Assembly: GCF_001411555.2 (NCBI RefSeq) | Contig: NC_049903.1 | Span: 19,325,234-19,389,233, forward strand | DNA length: 64,000 bases | Source of the DNA: Juglans regia | Taxonomy: Eukaryota; Streptophyta; Magnoliopsida; Fagales; Juglandaceae | Reading direction: 5' to 3' | In this document: positions 1-12,896 of the stretch, piece after piece | Numbering within the stretch: position 1 is the first letter of the stretch | Layout of the letters: each line of letters starts with the position of its first letter | Notes under the pieces: model-generated | The model's input: only the letters and a program-made list of their open reading frames with translations | Told to the model about the DNA's origin: nothing | The model's database searches: none | Position numbers and translations under genes: made by a program

Positions 1-23
1 ACAAAATCCATAGATATGTCTAC

Positions 24-480
24 CTATGACACACTAGGAACGGGAAAGGGTGTATACAACCCATGTGGCAAATCCTGATATTTTCCCTTTGTACATGTGT
101 TGCATTTGCCACAAATGCGATTGACGTCTCTCTTCATCTTAGGCCAAAAGAAATGTTCATGCAAAATGTCTAAAGTTTTCTTGATACCAAAGTGTCCCAT
201 TAATCCCCCACCATGTGCCTCACGCACCAATACCTCACGCATAGAACAACTTGGCACACAAAGTTTGATTTCTTTAAGCAAATAACCATCATACTTGTAA
301 AACTTACCCAATGACACCTTATCACATGCCATATATACATCATAAAAGTTAGCGTCATCGGCATACATATCTTTCACATATTAAAATCCAAGAAATATTT
401 TGGCATTCAAAGAAGTAAGGACATATGTCCGAGATAACACATCAGCAACAATGTTCTCCTTACCTTACTTGTAAGGGATG
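24..480 (-). pseudogene. Ty3/gypsy RNase H tail plus integrase zinc-binding domain remnant
   Basis: The frame at 377-24 reads through an integrase N-terminal HHCC zinc-binding domain. H in REAHGGG and H in GHFG are followed by C-x2-C in RICGKCNTC, as in plant Ty3/gypsy integrases. Immediately upstream (about 480-380) a second in-frame stretch, GKENIVADVLSRTYVL, is the usual end of RNase H and stops at a TAA. Downstream, near 30, the codon where related elements usually carry tryptophan is a stop. Between 500 and 760 only shredded fragments remain, with a motif like AATACTCC..ACGTTCATG recurring about three times. Nothing here can be functional. Confidence 0.8.
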
Positions 481-762
481 ACAGATGAAAATAAAAAATG
501 ATACTCCCGTAAACGTTCATGTAATAAGTCAAAGAATGGCAAATAATACTCCTACAAACGTTCATGAAACACATTTAAAGTCTTCCTTTCACCAAAATGA
601 TCACTCTAATTATATGTAAACTCAATGAATGACAAGCAATACTCCCACCCATGATCACGCAATACGTTTAAAATCCTTTTTACACTATAATAACCCAACA
701 AACCATATTCATGCATTAGCATCCCACGCATAAGACTAAAGTCGATTCTTTTTAAACAAATA

Positions 763-1197
763 TCAATCTAATTTATAGAACTGACCAAACGATACTTTAT
801 TAGGTACTCCATACACACTAGCCAAACCATCAATATTAACGTACAATTTCTTATCATATTCAAGTTTTAATAACTTTGAATCTAAAATGATGACAAGGAC
901 ATAACTTTTTGTTAAAGCATCAACCACAAAATTTTCCTTACCTTGTGTATACTTGATTATATGAGGAAATGTCTCAATGAATTGCACCCACTTGGCATGC
1001 ATTCTATTCAACTTACATTGTCCCTTTAATTGCGTCAAGGACTCATGTTCTTCAAAAAAAGGTCGGGTAGGGATTTTCGCACCTAGCACAAAATCAATGT
1101 AATGCTCTATCTCTTTAATAGGTGGCAATCCACTAAACACACCGATAGGAATCATGACCTCATATCCCTGCAACAAAGAAACAATAACACTAGGCAA
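763..1197 (-). pseudogene. Protease-linker fused to RNase H tail (RT deleted), copy A
   Basis: This 144-codon open stretch joins two parts of a Ty3/gypsy polyprotein that are normally several hundred residues apart. The region just before reverse transcriptase ([22 protein letters not shown]) runs directly into the end of RNase H ([30 protein letters not shown]). All catalytic RT motifs are absent. The junction sits near residue [13 protein letters not shown], and the same junction occurs in copy B at about 19500-19540. The deletion therefore predates the two copies. Confidence 0.8.
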
Positions 1198-1199
1198 AG

Positions 1200-2300
1200 A
1201 GTCGTTAAATTCATTAGTATAAAAAGGTTACCTTAGCGTAAAAACTCACTTTTGTCTTTCTGTTTCTCTCTACAATCTCTCTTTCTTTTTCCTCTCGTGG
1301 CTCCACTCTTTTTTCTTGACTCTCAGCTGCCTCTCTATTTTCTTTTTCACTCTCTCTTTCTCTTGATGTTTCGGTCTCATTCTCTTTTTTCCTCTCTCTC
1401 TTATTCTTTTTCACTCTCTTTTTTCTTTCACTCTTTTTTTTTTTAACTCTTAGCCTCACAATTGTTTTTCAACTCATTCTCTCTTTTTCTTGAAGTTTTA
1501 GTCTCACCCTTATCTCTTTTTTTTTTTCTCTCTCTCTCCCTTTCGATCACACTATTTATTTTTTCCTCAATCTCATCCTCACTTTTACTCCCTCTTTTTT
1601 TATCAATCTCACTTTTCAGCTCTGGTTGGTCCTCATGGACATGTGTTGGAGTTAAATGAACAACTTTGATTGTTTTTCCATCTTTTTCAAAACAGTAAAT
1701 GTTCCTCAACCAATCATGGACCACTTTCCTATCATACTGCCATGGCTTCCCTAACAAAATATAGCTAGCATGCATAGGCACTACATCACAAAGCACCACA
1801 TCCTGGTATTTCCCAATTGAAAAAGAAACTAACACTTGCTTATTTACCCTAACCTCCCCACAATCACTTAACCACTGCAACTTATATCATCTAAGGTGTT
1901 TCAATGTAGGTAAACTCAATTTCTCAACTAAAGTAGTGCTAGCCAAATTAATATAACTCCTCTCATCAATGATCATACTACCTATCTTGTTGTTGATATG
2001 GCCTCTAGTATGAAAAATATTCTCTCTCCGCTGCATTGTATCATCCATCCTAATTTGTGCATTGAGAGCACACCTAGCAACAAGAGACTCACCATACTCT
2101 TCATTCTTACACTTATGTTCAATACTAGGCTTACACCTCCTCCTATCTCTCCCACCTTGCAAATTTCTAGTCATTGCTCCTTGATGATCCATCTTATCCA
2201 TCTTATCCCTCACTTCCCCCAACACCAAGTACAAGCGCTCAAACTGTTGTTGCATGGCTTGCAACACAAAGGATGATTATATGCCATCCCCTTTGGTGAT
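1200..2300 (-). pseudogene. gag/retropepsin remnant with charged low-complexity tail, copy A
   Basis: On the minus strand, 2267-1887 encodes a short gag-like N-terminus (QQQFERLYLVLGEVRDKM) that jumps to the segment preceding a retropepsin (NIFHTRGHINNKIGSMIIDERS). 1880-1640 continues in another frame with the rest of the protease-like domain (VSFSIGKYQDVVLCDVVPMHASYILLGKPWQ). The active site normally near IDGGS reads IDERS. From 1640 to 1214 the protein is almost entirely K, E and R, mirrored on the plus strand by a long CT-rich tract. The usual gag core and zinc knuckle are missing. Confidence 0.75.
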
Positions 2301-3105
2301 GAGTCACTCCTATGAGACATCGTAATGTATTGCACAAAAAGAATGTTAGTGGAAAACCTCACACACTGCTTTACGTGTTTACACTCAAATAATGTCACTT
2401 CACTCGTGTTTCACTCTTAATTAGCTTTTTCCTGATAATAGTCTCACACTCTCTTGCATTTTACCTCAATAGTTTTCTCGTTCAAATTCTTTAGGAACTA
2501 ATTGAACTAAATCAAGACAATACAACCTTGTTTTATTCCAATCAGCAATAGGTTTAAGAAACAAGGAAGGAATAAAATGACACGAGACTCAAAGAATTTA
2601 TACGAGGAAAATGGTAATTACAAAACAAGATGCAAACAAGAAAGATGTATTCAGCCCTTTTGATGATAAATCTCAATCAATAAATGTATTTCTTTCCCTT
2701 TGTTGTAACTATGTAATAACTTTTAAATATGCTACCTTTTCTTTTCCCCTTTTTTTTTTAAAATTTTTTTTCTTTTCTTTCCTTTTCTTTTCTCTAATTC
2801 AATCACAAACAGAAATATTCAATTGTGAAAATCAAACAATTGAATTCAAACACACAAGAATTGACAATGAAGTAGAATAGAATCAATGGAACGTCACTCC
2901 AAGCAATTGACAAACTTAGAGATGCAAGAAACCCTAGAATTTTGAAACCCTAGGTGATGCAAATTTCAGCCAAACCAAAAATCCTAAGAATTTCGGCAAA
3001 TTTCTTTTTGTATTTTTTTTTTTAGAACCCTAGAACAATGAAGCCAAAGAATTAAAATTTAAAGATGCAAGAATTAAAAGATAGAATCAGATCTGATTGG
3101 AAACC
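2301..3105 (-). other. Untranslated leader of element copy A
   Basis: This is an AT-rich stretch between the gag remnant and the primer site, matching the leader at 18310-18765 of copy B in order and in many words. I see no reading frame worth keeping. A T-rich tract lies at about 2745-2790. Confidence 0.5.
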
Positions 3106-3119
3106 TGGCTCTAATACCA
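3106..3119 (-). other. Primer binding site (initiator tRNA-Met type)
   Basis: The minus strand reads TGGTATTAGAGCC just inside the LTR end. This is one base from the standard plant Met primer site TGGTATCAGAGCC. It fixes the element orientation as minus. Confidence 0.8.
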
Positions 3120-3121
3120 AA

Positions 3122-3760
3122 TGATATGAACCCATAGGAATGGAATCCTTTGAACCCACAATCAATTTAAAAACTCACACAAGAAAGTCAAAATCAAGTC
3201 AATAGATGGAGAATCTAGACTCGTTGAGAACTCGTTTCAAGAACCTAGATTATATTAAAATCTAGACCTGTTGAAAAACTTATCTCAAAAACCCAGATTA
3301 CAAGGAGGAACGCCACAAAGGTTATGATTTACCTTTGATAACTTTAAAAGTTCAATCAAGAACAAGTGGAGAAAAGTCATTTCACAATGAAAATTCAATA
3401 TTGTCTAAACCTTAAAATGAGGCTATAAATAATATTTAAACCAAAACCTAATTAAAACCCTAGCCAAAATAAAACGCCTTCTTCCAAAAATACTCCTGAA
3501 TAAATAGTGCCGCACTGCAATAATTCGACTACAGTAATTCCGCTATAGTAACTTTTTGAAATCCTAGTTCCTAAAAAGTAACTTTCCAAATAAGCCATTG
3601 GGCACAATACAAGGCCTTCTCAAAACCCTAGTTCACAAGAAATAAGACATATGTAGGTCAAGCATCCTCAAGCCCAATTATTCTAAACTAATTCCTATAA
3701 CTAATAAAATAAGCCTCTTTAATAAAATAAAGAAGTCCAAGGCCTTCAATCAAATAAACA
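3122..3760 (-). repeat. LTR of element copy A
   Basis: This 639-bp stretch is bounded by TG at its 3122 end and CA at its 3760 end, and is similar to 17769-18294 in inverted orientation. A TATA-like TATTTATAG lies on the minus strand near 3430, as in copy B. Copy B is about 110 bp shorter. No second LTR of this copy is inside the window. Confidence 0.75.
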
Positions 3761-3779
3761 TAATAATATGCCCTAATTT

Positions 3780-3995
3780 ATGTTGCACTCTTCCATAGTT
3801 TATATCACGTGGATCAAAACTGGTTCTTCTTCTTTAAAACTCATCTTGTGTGCAGGGCTCTTACTAGTTTCATTCCAAGTGGATTGCATCAATCATTGCA
3901 TTACTTCATTGATCTTATTGGCTCTAAATCTTGTAATTGGCTCATCTGGAATTTACAAATGATCTTTAAGACTAGGTCTATATTGGTGCACATCA
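3780..3995 (-). pseudogene. 3' end of Ty3/gypsy polyprotein gene abutting the LTR
   Basis: On the minus strand this segment parallels 17531-17760, which encodes the end of a gag-pol polyprotein (HVSDGVITRSR, AMQGLVQSTWDE, MEECN). In a normal element this sequence lies before the 3' LTR. Here it is joined to an LTR that is followed by primer site and gag, so the order is permuted, or the piece comes from a tandem pair sharing one LTR. Confidence 0.65.
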
Positions 3996-6715
3996 AGGAT
4001 AGACTACTTGACCCTCTGGAGGAACCTATGCAGTTTTCCTTTTGGTTAATTTTGGGTTAATATTTACCATATAAGTAGGGCTGAGCACCGACTTTGTCAG
4101 AGTCGGTACCTAGGAATATGACTTCAAATGGCTATATTTATTTATTTTATTTGTGCTAATAACATGTTTATGGATGAATATTATTCGTGCTGTCGATCTA
4201 ACTTTAAACCTACCTGCCAAAGTCCATAAAACCAGGCAAAAAATGGGATAGAGTACAATAGATGGAGATGTTCAAATTTCTTAACGCATCTTGTGAAGGA
4301 ATTGAAATCACAAGGGTTGATTTTTAAATAGAATGGTCTTTATTTGGGTTGTTCAACATTTTCTATAATTAGTTAGTAGTTACCGCATTTTACCAACTCA
4401 ATGTGTACATTTTTAAGGTAGTAAATGTTGAATCGCATAATTTCATTCATTTAATTCAAAATCAATAGTTGAGATTTAAACTCCACAATGATATACTACT
4501 TGAACTCTTGGTGGATCCTATCCGGTTTTCATCTTGACTAATTTTGCGATATTATTTATCATATGACTAGGGCTGAGAATCGACTTTGTCAGAGTCGGTA
4601 TCAAGGAATCCAAATTCGACTCTAATTTAGCCAAACTCTGAATCTGAGCTCCAACTCCGACTCCGAATAACCAATAATCCAATATGATCAGACTCTGTTA
4701 AAATGGGTCAAAAGCTAGAGCAGAGTTGGACTTGGACTTTTATTTTAAAAAAAAAATTGATAAAGAACATTATTTCAAGACTTGGTAACAGAAAACTAGT
4801 TGTCATTCAAGCTGTACACGGTTTAACATGAGGAAAACTAGCGTATCTTGATTATTTAAATTTACACTCCCTTTATCCTTCTCTCTCTTTTATTGTGTTC
4901 AATATGTTAAACACTATTTCGGGATTTTGGTGAACCATTTGAGATGTTAGATAGAACAAAGCAAAACATTGCACATCATTCTAACCAAAGAGAGGGATGA
5001 AGAGTTGTGACTGTGAAGTATAATATTGCATATTATTTTCTCAAAGCATGTTCATTACATTTCTTTATTTTATTTGTGCTAGTAACTGGTTTATGAATGA
5101 GTGCTCTTGGAGTAGTCGATATAGCTCTAGACCTACTCGCTAAAGACCAATAAACCTCGATAGAAATTGGGATAGAGTGCAATGGATTGAGATGTTCAAA
5201 TTTCTTAACGTACCCCACCTTGTGAAGAAATTGAAATCACAATGGTTAATTTTTAAATGCAATGGTCATAATTTAGGCCATTCAACATTAACTCTAATTA
5301 GTATGCACATTTTACATACTCAATGTGTATATTTTTATTAAATTTTACTCATTTAATTCAAAATAAAATTGAGATTCAAAACAAATGTTTATTTCTCTCT
5401 TTATTCTGAATTGAGATTCAAATTATTAAATTTCAGTAAAAGTTTAAAAATCAAATTTTGGTCATTTCAAGATAGCAATTTTAAAAATAGAAAATAATTA
5501 TATCTTTTTAACACTTGAGATGATAATACAATCTATTTGAACTTTAAATTAAAAGTTTAATTGTCTTTAAAACGTAGTTCATTGATTTTGGTAAAGTTTA
5601 GTTGATAGGACATTTTTCCAAGGCATTGTAACAGAAAACTAGTTACCATTCCAGCTGTACACAGTTTAACAAGAGGAAAACTAACATATTGTGACTCTTT
5701 AAATTTAAACTCACCTTATATTTCTTTCTCTTTTATTGTGTTCAATATGTTAAATACTCTTTCAAATTTATGGTGAACCTTTTGAGTTGTTAAATGGAAC
5801 AAAGTAAAAATTGCACATCATTTTAACTGATAAGAGGGATAAAGAGTTGTGTTTGTGGAGTATAATATTGCATATTATTTTTCAATAAACATTGGTTACA
5901 TTTTTTTATTTTAATTGTGCTAGTAACTGGTTTATGGATGAATGCTTTTGGAGTAGTCGATCTAACACTAGACCTACCTGCTAAAGACCAGCAAACCAAG
6001 ATAGAAATCAGGATAAAATACTGTGGATTGAGATTTTCAAATTTCTTAACATACTCCACCTTGTGAAGCAATTGTGATCGCAATGGTTAATTTTTAAATA
6101 CAACGGACATAATTTAGGCCGTTCAACATTAACTCTAATTAGTATGCACATTTTACCAACTGAATGTGTATATTTTTATTAAATTTCACTCATTTAATTC
6201 AAAATAAAATTGAGATTCAAAATAAATGTTTATTTATCTCTCTATTCTGAATTGAGATTCAAATTATAGAATTTCATAAAAAAAAAGTTTAAAAATCAAA
6301 TTTGGATATTTCAGGATAGGAATTTTAAAAATAGAAAATAATTATGTCTTCTTAACACTTGAGATGATAATGCAATCAATTTGAACTTTAAATTAAAAGT
6401 TTAACTGTCTTTGAAAAGTAGTTCATTGATTTAGGCAAAGTTTAGCTAATAGAACATTTTTCCAATACCTTGTAACAGAAAACTAGTTATCATTACAGCT
6501 GTACACAATTTAACAGGAGGAAAATTATAATATTGTAACTCTTTAAATTTAAACTCACCTTATATTTCTCTCTTTTATTGTGTTCAATATGTAAAACATT
6601 CTTTTGGATTTATGGTGAACATTTTGAGATGTTAGATGAAACAAAGCATAACTTGCTTATCATTTTAACCGATGAGAGGGATGAAGAGTTATGATTGTGG
6701 AGTATAATATTGAAA
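3996..6715 (+). repeat. Tandem array, left forward block
   Basis: Forward-orientation units are recognised by the landmark GTGCTAGTAACTGGTTTATG at about 5075 and 5915, with a diverged one at about 4150. The spacing between the two good landmarks is 840 bp. The block also carries a GACTTTGTCAGAGTCGG-type patch at 4090 and 4580 that resembles hAT subterminal sequence. No coding capacity is evident apart from short frames at 5218-5033 and 6083-5823 discussed in the findings. The 6340-6715 part is closely matched in inverted form at 8382-8745. Confidence 0.8.
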
Positions 6716-9700
6716 TGTAACCAACGTAACTAATTCAACGTAATCGATGAAAGGGATGATAGCTATTTCAAAATTCCTATCTTAAAATAACTAATTTTTT
6801 TTTTTAAATCTGAAATGTAATAATTTGAATTTCAATTTAGATATCTTTTAATATATACTTGCAGCCAATTCGATTAGCCTTGTGTAAAACCTGTGACAGC
6901 CATCAGCTCCCCCGCCAATTCGATTTCTATCTTGGTTTACTAGTGTTTAACAAGTAAGCCCAGAGTTAGATCGACTACTCCAAAAACATTCATCCATAAA
7001 CCAGTTACTAACATATAATATTGAAAAATAATATGCAATATTATACTCCAGAGTCACAACTCTTCATCCCTCTCATCGGTTAAAATGATGTGCAATTTTT
7101 GTTTTGTTCCATCCAATATCTCAAGAGGTTCACCATAAATCCGAAAGAGTGTTTTAAATATTGAACACAATAAAATATAGAGAAATATAAGTTGAGTTTA
7201 AATTTAAAGAGTCACATTATGTTAGTTTTCCTCTTGTTAAACTGTGTACAGCTTGATTGATAATTTGTTTACTATTACAAGGTCTTAGAAAAATGTCCTA
7301 TTAGCTAAACTTTGCCTAAATCAAGGAACTACTTTTAAAAGACAGTTAAACTTTTAATTTAAAGTTCAAATAAATTGCATTATCATCTCAAGTATTAAGA
7401 AGATATAATTATTTTCTATTTTAAAAATTCATATCTTGAAATAACTAAAATTTGATTGTTAAATCTGAAATTTAATAATTTCAATTTCAATTTAGATATC
7501 TTTTAATATATATTTGCAGCCAATTCGATTAATCTTGTGTAAAACCTGTGACAGCCATCAGCCCCACCACCAATTCGATTTCTATCTTGGTTTACTTGTC
7601 TTTTGCAGCTAGGACTAGAGTTAGATCGACTACTCCCAAAACATTCATCCATAAACCAGTTACTAGCATATAATATTGAAAAATAATATGCAATATTATA
7701 CTCCATAGTCACAACTCTTCATTCCTCTTATCGTTTAAAATGATGTGTAATTTATACTTTGTTCCATCTAGCATCTCAAAAGGTTTACCATAAATCTGAA
7801 AGAGTGTTTGACATATTGAACACAATAAAAGAAAGAGAAATATAAGTTGAATTTAAATTTAAAGAGTCTCAATATGTTAGTTTTCCTCTTGTTTAACTGT
7901 GTACAACTGGAATGATAAATAGTTTTCTGTTACAAGGTCTTGCAAAAATGTCCTATTAGCTAAACTTTGCATAAATCAATTAACAACTTTTCAAAGACAG
8001 TTAGACTTTTAATTTAAAGTTCAAATAGATTGCATTATCATCTCAAGTGTTAAGTTGATATAATTATTTTCTATTTTTAAAATACCTATCTTGAAATATC
8101 TAAAATTTGATTTTTAAATCTGAAATTTAATAATTTGAATTTCAAATTAGATATATTTTAATATATACTTGCAGCCAATTCGATTAATCTTCTGTAAAAC
8201 TTATGACAGCCGTCAGCCCTACTGCCAATTCGATTCCTATCTTGATTTACTGGTCCTTAGTAGGTAGGTCTAGAGTTAGATCGACTTATTCATCCATAAA
8301 CCAGTTACTAGCACAATTAAAATAAAGTAACACAATTAAAATAAAGAAATGTAACCAACGTTTATTGACAAATAATATGCAATATTATACTCCAAAATCA
8401 TAACTCTTCATCCCTCACATCGGTTAAAATGATAAGCAAGTTATGCTTTGTTCCATCTAACATCTCAAATGGTTCACAATAAATCCGAAAGAATGTTTTA
8501 TATATTGAACACAATAAAAGAGAGAAAAATATAAGGTGAGTTTAAATTTAAAGAGTCACAATATTATAATTTTCCTCCTGTTAAATTGTGTACAGCTAGA
8601 ATGATAACTAGTTTTCTGTTACAAGGTATTGAAAAAATGTTCTATTAGCTAAACTTTGCCTAAATCAATGAACTGCTTTTCAGAGACAGTTAAACTTTTA
8701 ATTTAAAGTTCAAATAGATTGCATTATCATCTCAAGTGTTAACAAGAAAAAATTAATGTCTATGTTTAAAATTCCTATCATGAAATAACTAAAATTTGAT
8801 TTTTAAATATGAAATTTAATAATTTCAATTTCAATTTAGATATCACTTAATATATACTTGCAGTCAATTCAATTAACCTTGTGTAAAACCTGTGACAGTC
8901 GTCAGCCCCTCCTCCAATTCAATTTCTATCTTGGTTAACTAGTCTTTAGAAGGTAGGTCTAGAGTTAGATCGACTACTCAAAAAGCATTCATCCATAAAC
9001 CAGTTATTAGCACAATTAAAATAAACAAATGTAACCAACGTTTGTTGAAAAATAATATGCAATATTATACTCCATAGTCACAACTCTTCATCCCTCTCAT
9101 CGGCTAAAATGATGTGCAACTTTTACTTTGTTCCATCTAACACCACAAAGGTTCACCATAAATTTGAAAGAGTGTTTTATTTACTAAACACAATAAAAGA
9201 GAGAGAAATATAAGTTGAGTTTGAATTTAAAGAGTCACAATATGTTAGTTTTCCACCTGTTAAACTGTGTACATCTGGATTGATAATTTTTTCTTCTATT
9301 ACAAGGTCGAAAAAAGTTATATTAGCTAAACTTTGTCTAAATCAATGAACTACTTTTCAAAAACAGTTAAAATATTAATTTAAAGTTCAAATAGATTGCA
9401 TTATCATCTCAAGTGTTAAGAAAATATAATTATTTTCTATTTTTAAAATTCTTATCCTGAAATGACCAAAATTTGATTTTTAAACTTTTTACGAAAATTT
9501 AATAATTTGAATCTCAATTCAGAAAAGAGAAAGAAATAAACATTTATTTTGAATCTCAGTTTTATTTTGAATTAAATGAGTGAAATTTAATAAAAATATT
9601 CACATTAAGTTGGTAAAATGTGCATAGTAAGTTGAGTTAATGTTGAACGGCCTAAATTATGAACATTGCAGTTAAAAATTAACCGTTCTGATTTCAATTT

Positions 9701-9828
9701 CTACACTAGGTGGAGTATGTTAAGAAATTTGAACATCTCAATCCATTGTAATTTATCACGATTTCTATCTTGATTTAGTGGTTTTTAGCAGGTGGGTCTA
9801 GAGTTAGATCGATCACTCCAGAAGCATT

Positions 9829-12800
9829 CATCTATAAACCAATTATTAGCACAATTAAAATAAAGAAATGTAACCAACGTTTATTGACAAATAATATGCA
9901 ATATTATACTCCACAATCACAACTCTTCATCCCTCTCATCGGTTAAAATGATAAGCAAGTTATGCTTTGTTCCATCTAACATCTCAAATGGTTCACAATA
10001 AATCCGAAAGAGTGTTTTACATATTGAACACAATAAAAGAGAGAAAAATATAAGGTGAGTTTAAATTTAAAGAGTCACAATATGTTAGTTTTCCTCCTGT
10101 TAAACTGCGTACATCTGGATTGATAATTTGTTTTCTATTACAAGGTCTTGGAAAAAAGTTCTATTAGCTAAACTTTGTCTAAATCAATGAACTACTTTTC
10201 AAAAATAGTTAAAATATTAATTTAAAGTTGCAGTAGATTGCATTATCATCTCAAGTGTTAAGAAGATATAAATATTTTCTATTTTTAAAATTCTTATCCT
10301 GAAATGACTAAAATTTGATTTTTAAACTTTTTACGGAAATTTAATAATTTGAATCTCATTTCAGAATAGAGAAAGAAATAAACATTTATTTTAAATCTCA
10401 ATTTTATTTTGAATTAAATGATTGAAATTTAATAAAAATATATACATTGAGTTGGTAAAATGTGCATACTAATTAGAGTTAATGTTGAACGGCCTATATT
10501 ATGAACATTGCAGTTAAAAATTAACCATTACGATTTCAATTTCTACACTAGGTGGAGTACATTAAGAAATTTGAACATCTCAATCCACTGTACTTTATCT
10601 TGATTTCTATCTTGGTTTAATGGTCTTTAGCAGGTGGGTCTAGAGTTTGATCGATTACTCCAAAAGCATTCATCCATAAACCAGTTATTGGCACAATTAC
10701 AATAGAGAGATGTAACCAACTTTTATTTAAAAATAATATGCAATATTATACTCCACAGTCACAACTCTTCATCCCTCTCATCGGTTAAAATGATGTGCAA
10801 TTTATGTTTTATTCCATCTAACATCTCAAAAGGTTCACCATAAATCTGAAAGAGTGTTTAACATATTGAATACAATTAAAGAGAGAGAATCATAAAGTGA
10901 GTTTAAATATAAAGAGTCACAATATGTTAGTTTACCTCCTGTTAAACTGTGTACAACTGGAATGATAACTAGTTTTCTGATACAAGGTCTTGAAAAATTG
11001 TCCTATTAACTAAACTTTGCCTAAATCAATGAACTACTTTTCAAAGACAATTAGACTTTTAATTTAAAGTTCAAATAGATTGCATTATCATCTCATGTGT
11101 TTAGAAGAAATAATTATTTTCCAGTTTTAAAATTTCTATCCTAAAATGAACAAAAATTGATTTTTAAACTTTTTTTTTTTAACTTTAATAATTTGAATAT
11201 CAATTCAGAATAGAGAGAGAAATAAACATTTATTTTGAATCTCAATTTTATTTCGAATTAAATGAGTGAAATTTAATAAAAATATACACATTGAGTTGGT
11301 AAAATATGCATACTAATTAGAGTTAATGTTGATCGGCCTAAATTATAAACATTGCAATTAAAAATTAACCATTACAATTTCAATTTCTTCACAAGGTGGA
11401 GTACGCTAAGAAATTTGAACATCTCAATCTACTGTATTTTATCTCGATTTCTATCTTGGTTTACTGGTCTTTAGCATGTAGGTCTAGAGTTAGATCAACT
11501 ATCCCAAAAGCATTTATCCATGAACAAATTACTAGCACAATTAAAATAAAGAAATGTAACCACCGTTTATTGAAAAATAATATGCAATATTATACCACAT
11601 AGTCACAACTCTTCATCCCTCTCATCGGTTAAAATGATGTGCAATTTGTGCTTTGTTCCATCTAACAACTCAAAAGGTTCACCATAAATCCAAAAGAGTA
11701 TTTGACATATTGAACACAATAAAAGAGAGAGAAATATAAGTTGAGTTTAAATTTAAAGAGTCACAATATGTTAGCTTTCCTCCTGTTAAACTGTGTACAA
11801 CTGGATTGATAATTAGTTATCTATTACAAGGTCTTGGAAAAATGTCATATTAGCTAAGCTTTGCCTAAATGAATGAAATACTTTTCAAATACAGTTAAAC
11901 TTTTAATTTAAAGTTCAAATAGATTGCATTATCATCTCAAGTGTTAAGAAGATATAATTATTTTCTATTTTTACAATTCCCATCTTGAAATAACTAAAAT
12001 TTTATTTTTAAATCTAAAATTTAAAAATTTCAATTTCAATTTAGATATCTTTTAATATATACTTGCAGTCAATTCGGTTAACTTTGTGTAAAACCTCTGA
12101 GAGCCGTCAACCCCGCCGCCAATTCGGTTTCTATCTTGGTTTACCGGTCTTTAGCAGGTAGGTCTAGAGTTAGATTGACTACTCCAAAAGTATCTATCCA
12201 TAAACTGGTTACTAGCACAATTAAAATAAAGTAACACAATTAAAATAAAGAAATGTAACCAACGTTTACTGAAAAATAATATGCAATATTATATTCTATA
12301 GTCACAACTCTTCATCCCTCTCATCGGTTAAAATGATGTGCAATTTTTACTTTGTTCTATCTAACATCTAAAAAGATTCACCATAAATCCGAAAGAGTGT
12401 TTTACATATTGAACACAATAAAAGAGAGAGAAATATAAGTTGAATTTAAATTTAAAGAGTCACAATATTTTAGTTTTCCTCCTGTTAAACTGTGTACAGA
12501 CCGGATTGATAATTTGTTTTTTGTTACAAGGTCTTCAAAAAATGTCTTATTAGCAAAACTTAGCCTAAATCAATGAACTACTTTTAAAAAAGACACTTAA
12601 ACTTTTAATTTTAAGTTTAAATAGATTGCATTATCATCTCAGGTTTTAAGAAGGTATAATTATTTTCTATTTTTACAATTCCTATATTGAAATAACTTAA
12701 ATTTAATTTTTAAATCTGAAATTTAATAATTTCAATTTGAATTTAGATATCTTTTAATAAATACTTGCAGCCAATTCGATTAACCTTGTGTAAACCCCGT

Positions 12801-12896
12801 GACAGCCGTCAGCCCTACCGCCAATTCAATTTCTATCTTGGTTTACTGGTCTTTAGCAGGTAGGTCTAGAGTTAGATTGACTACTCCAAAAATATT
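9829..12896 (-). repeat. Higher-order repeat, copy 1 (~3.07 kb)
   Basis: Four consecutive units of 842, 844, 680 and 702 bp form a larger unit of 3068 bp. The stretch 9870-10230 is almost identical to 12940-13300, and rare variants such as TACCACATAG (11590, 14684) recur at the same place. The neighbouring units within one copy are much less alike, which is the signature of a recent block duplication. Confidence 0.75.

Larger units (their letters stand above)
1..3995 (-). mobile_element. Degenerate non-autonomous Ty3/gypsy element, copy A
   Basis: Read on the minus strand, the order is: end of the polyprotein gene (3995-3780), LTR (3760-3122), tRNA-Met-like primer site, gag/protease remnant (about 2300-1440), charged low-complexity stretch, RNase H tail (1197-763), then integrase zinc-binding region (377-24), running off the window edge. 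The reverse-transcriptase core and most of gag are missing. Stops and frameshifts break every frame, so this copy cannot code. A second copy of the same family lies in opposite orientation at 17531-19764 and shares the same deletions. The 3995 boundary is where the similarity to copy B gives way to array sequence. It is set by eye and may be off by tens of bases. Confidence 0.85.
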
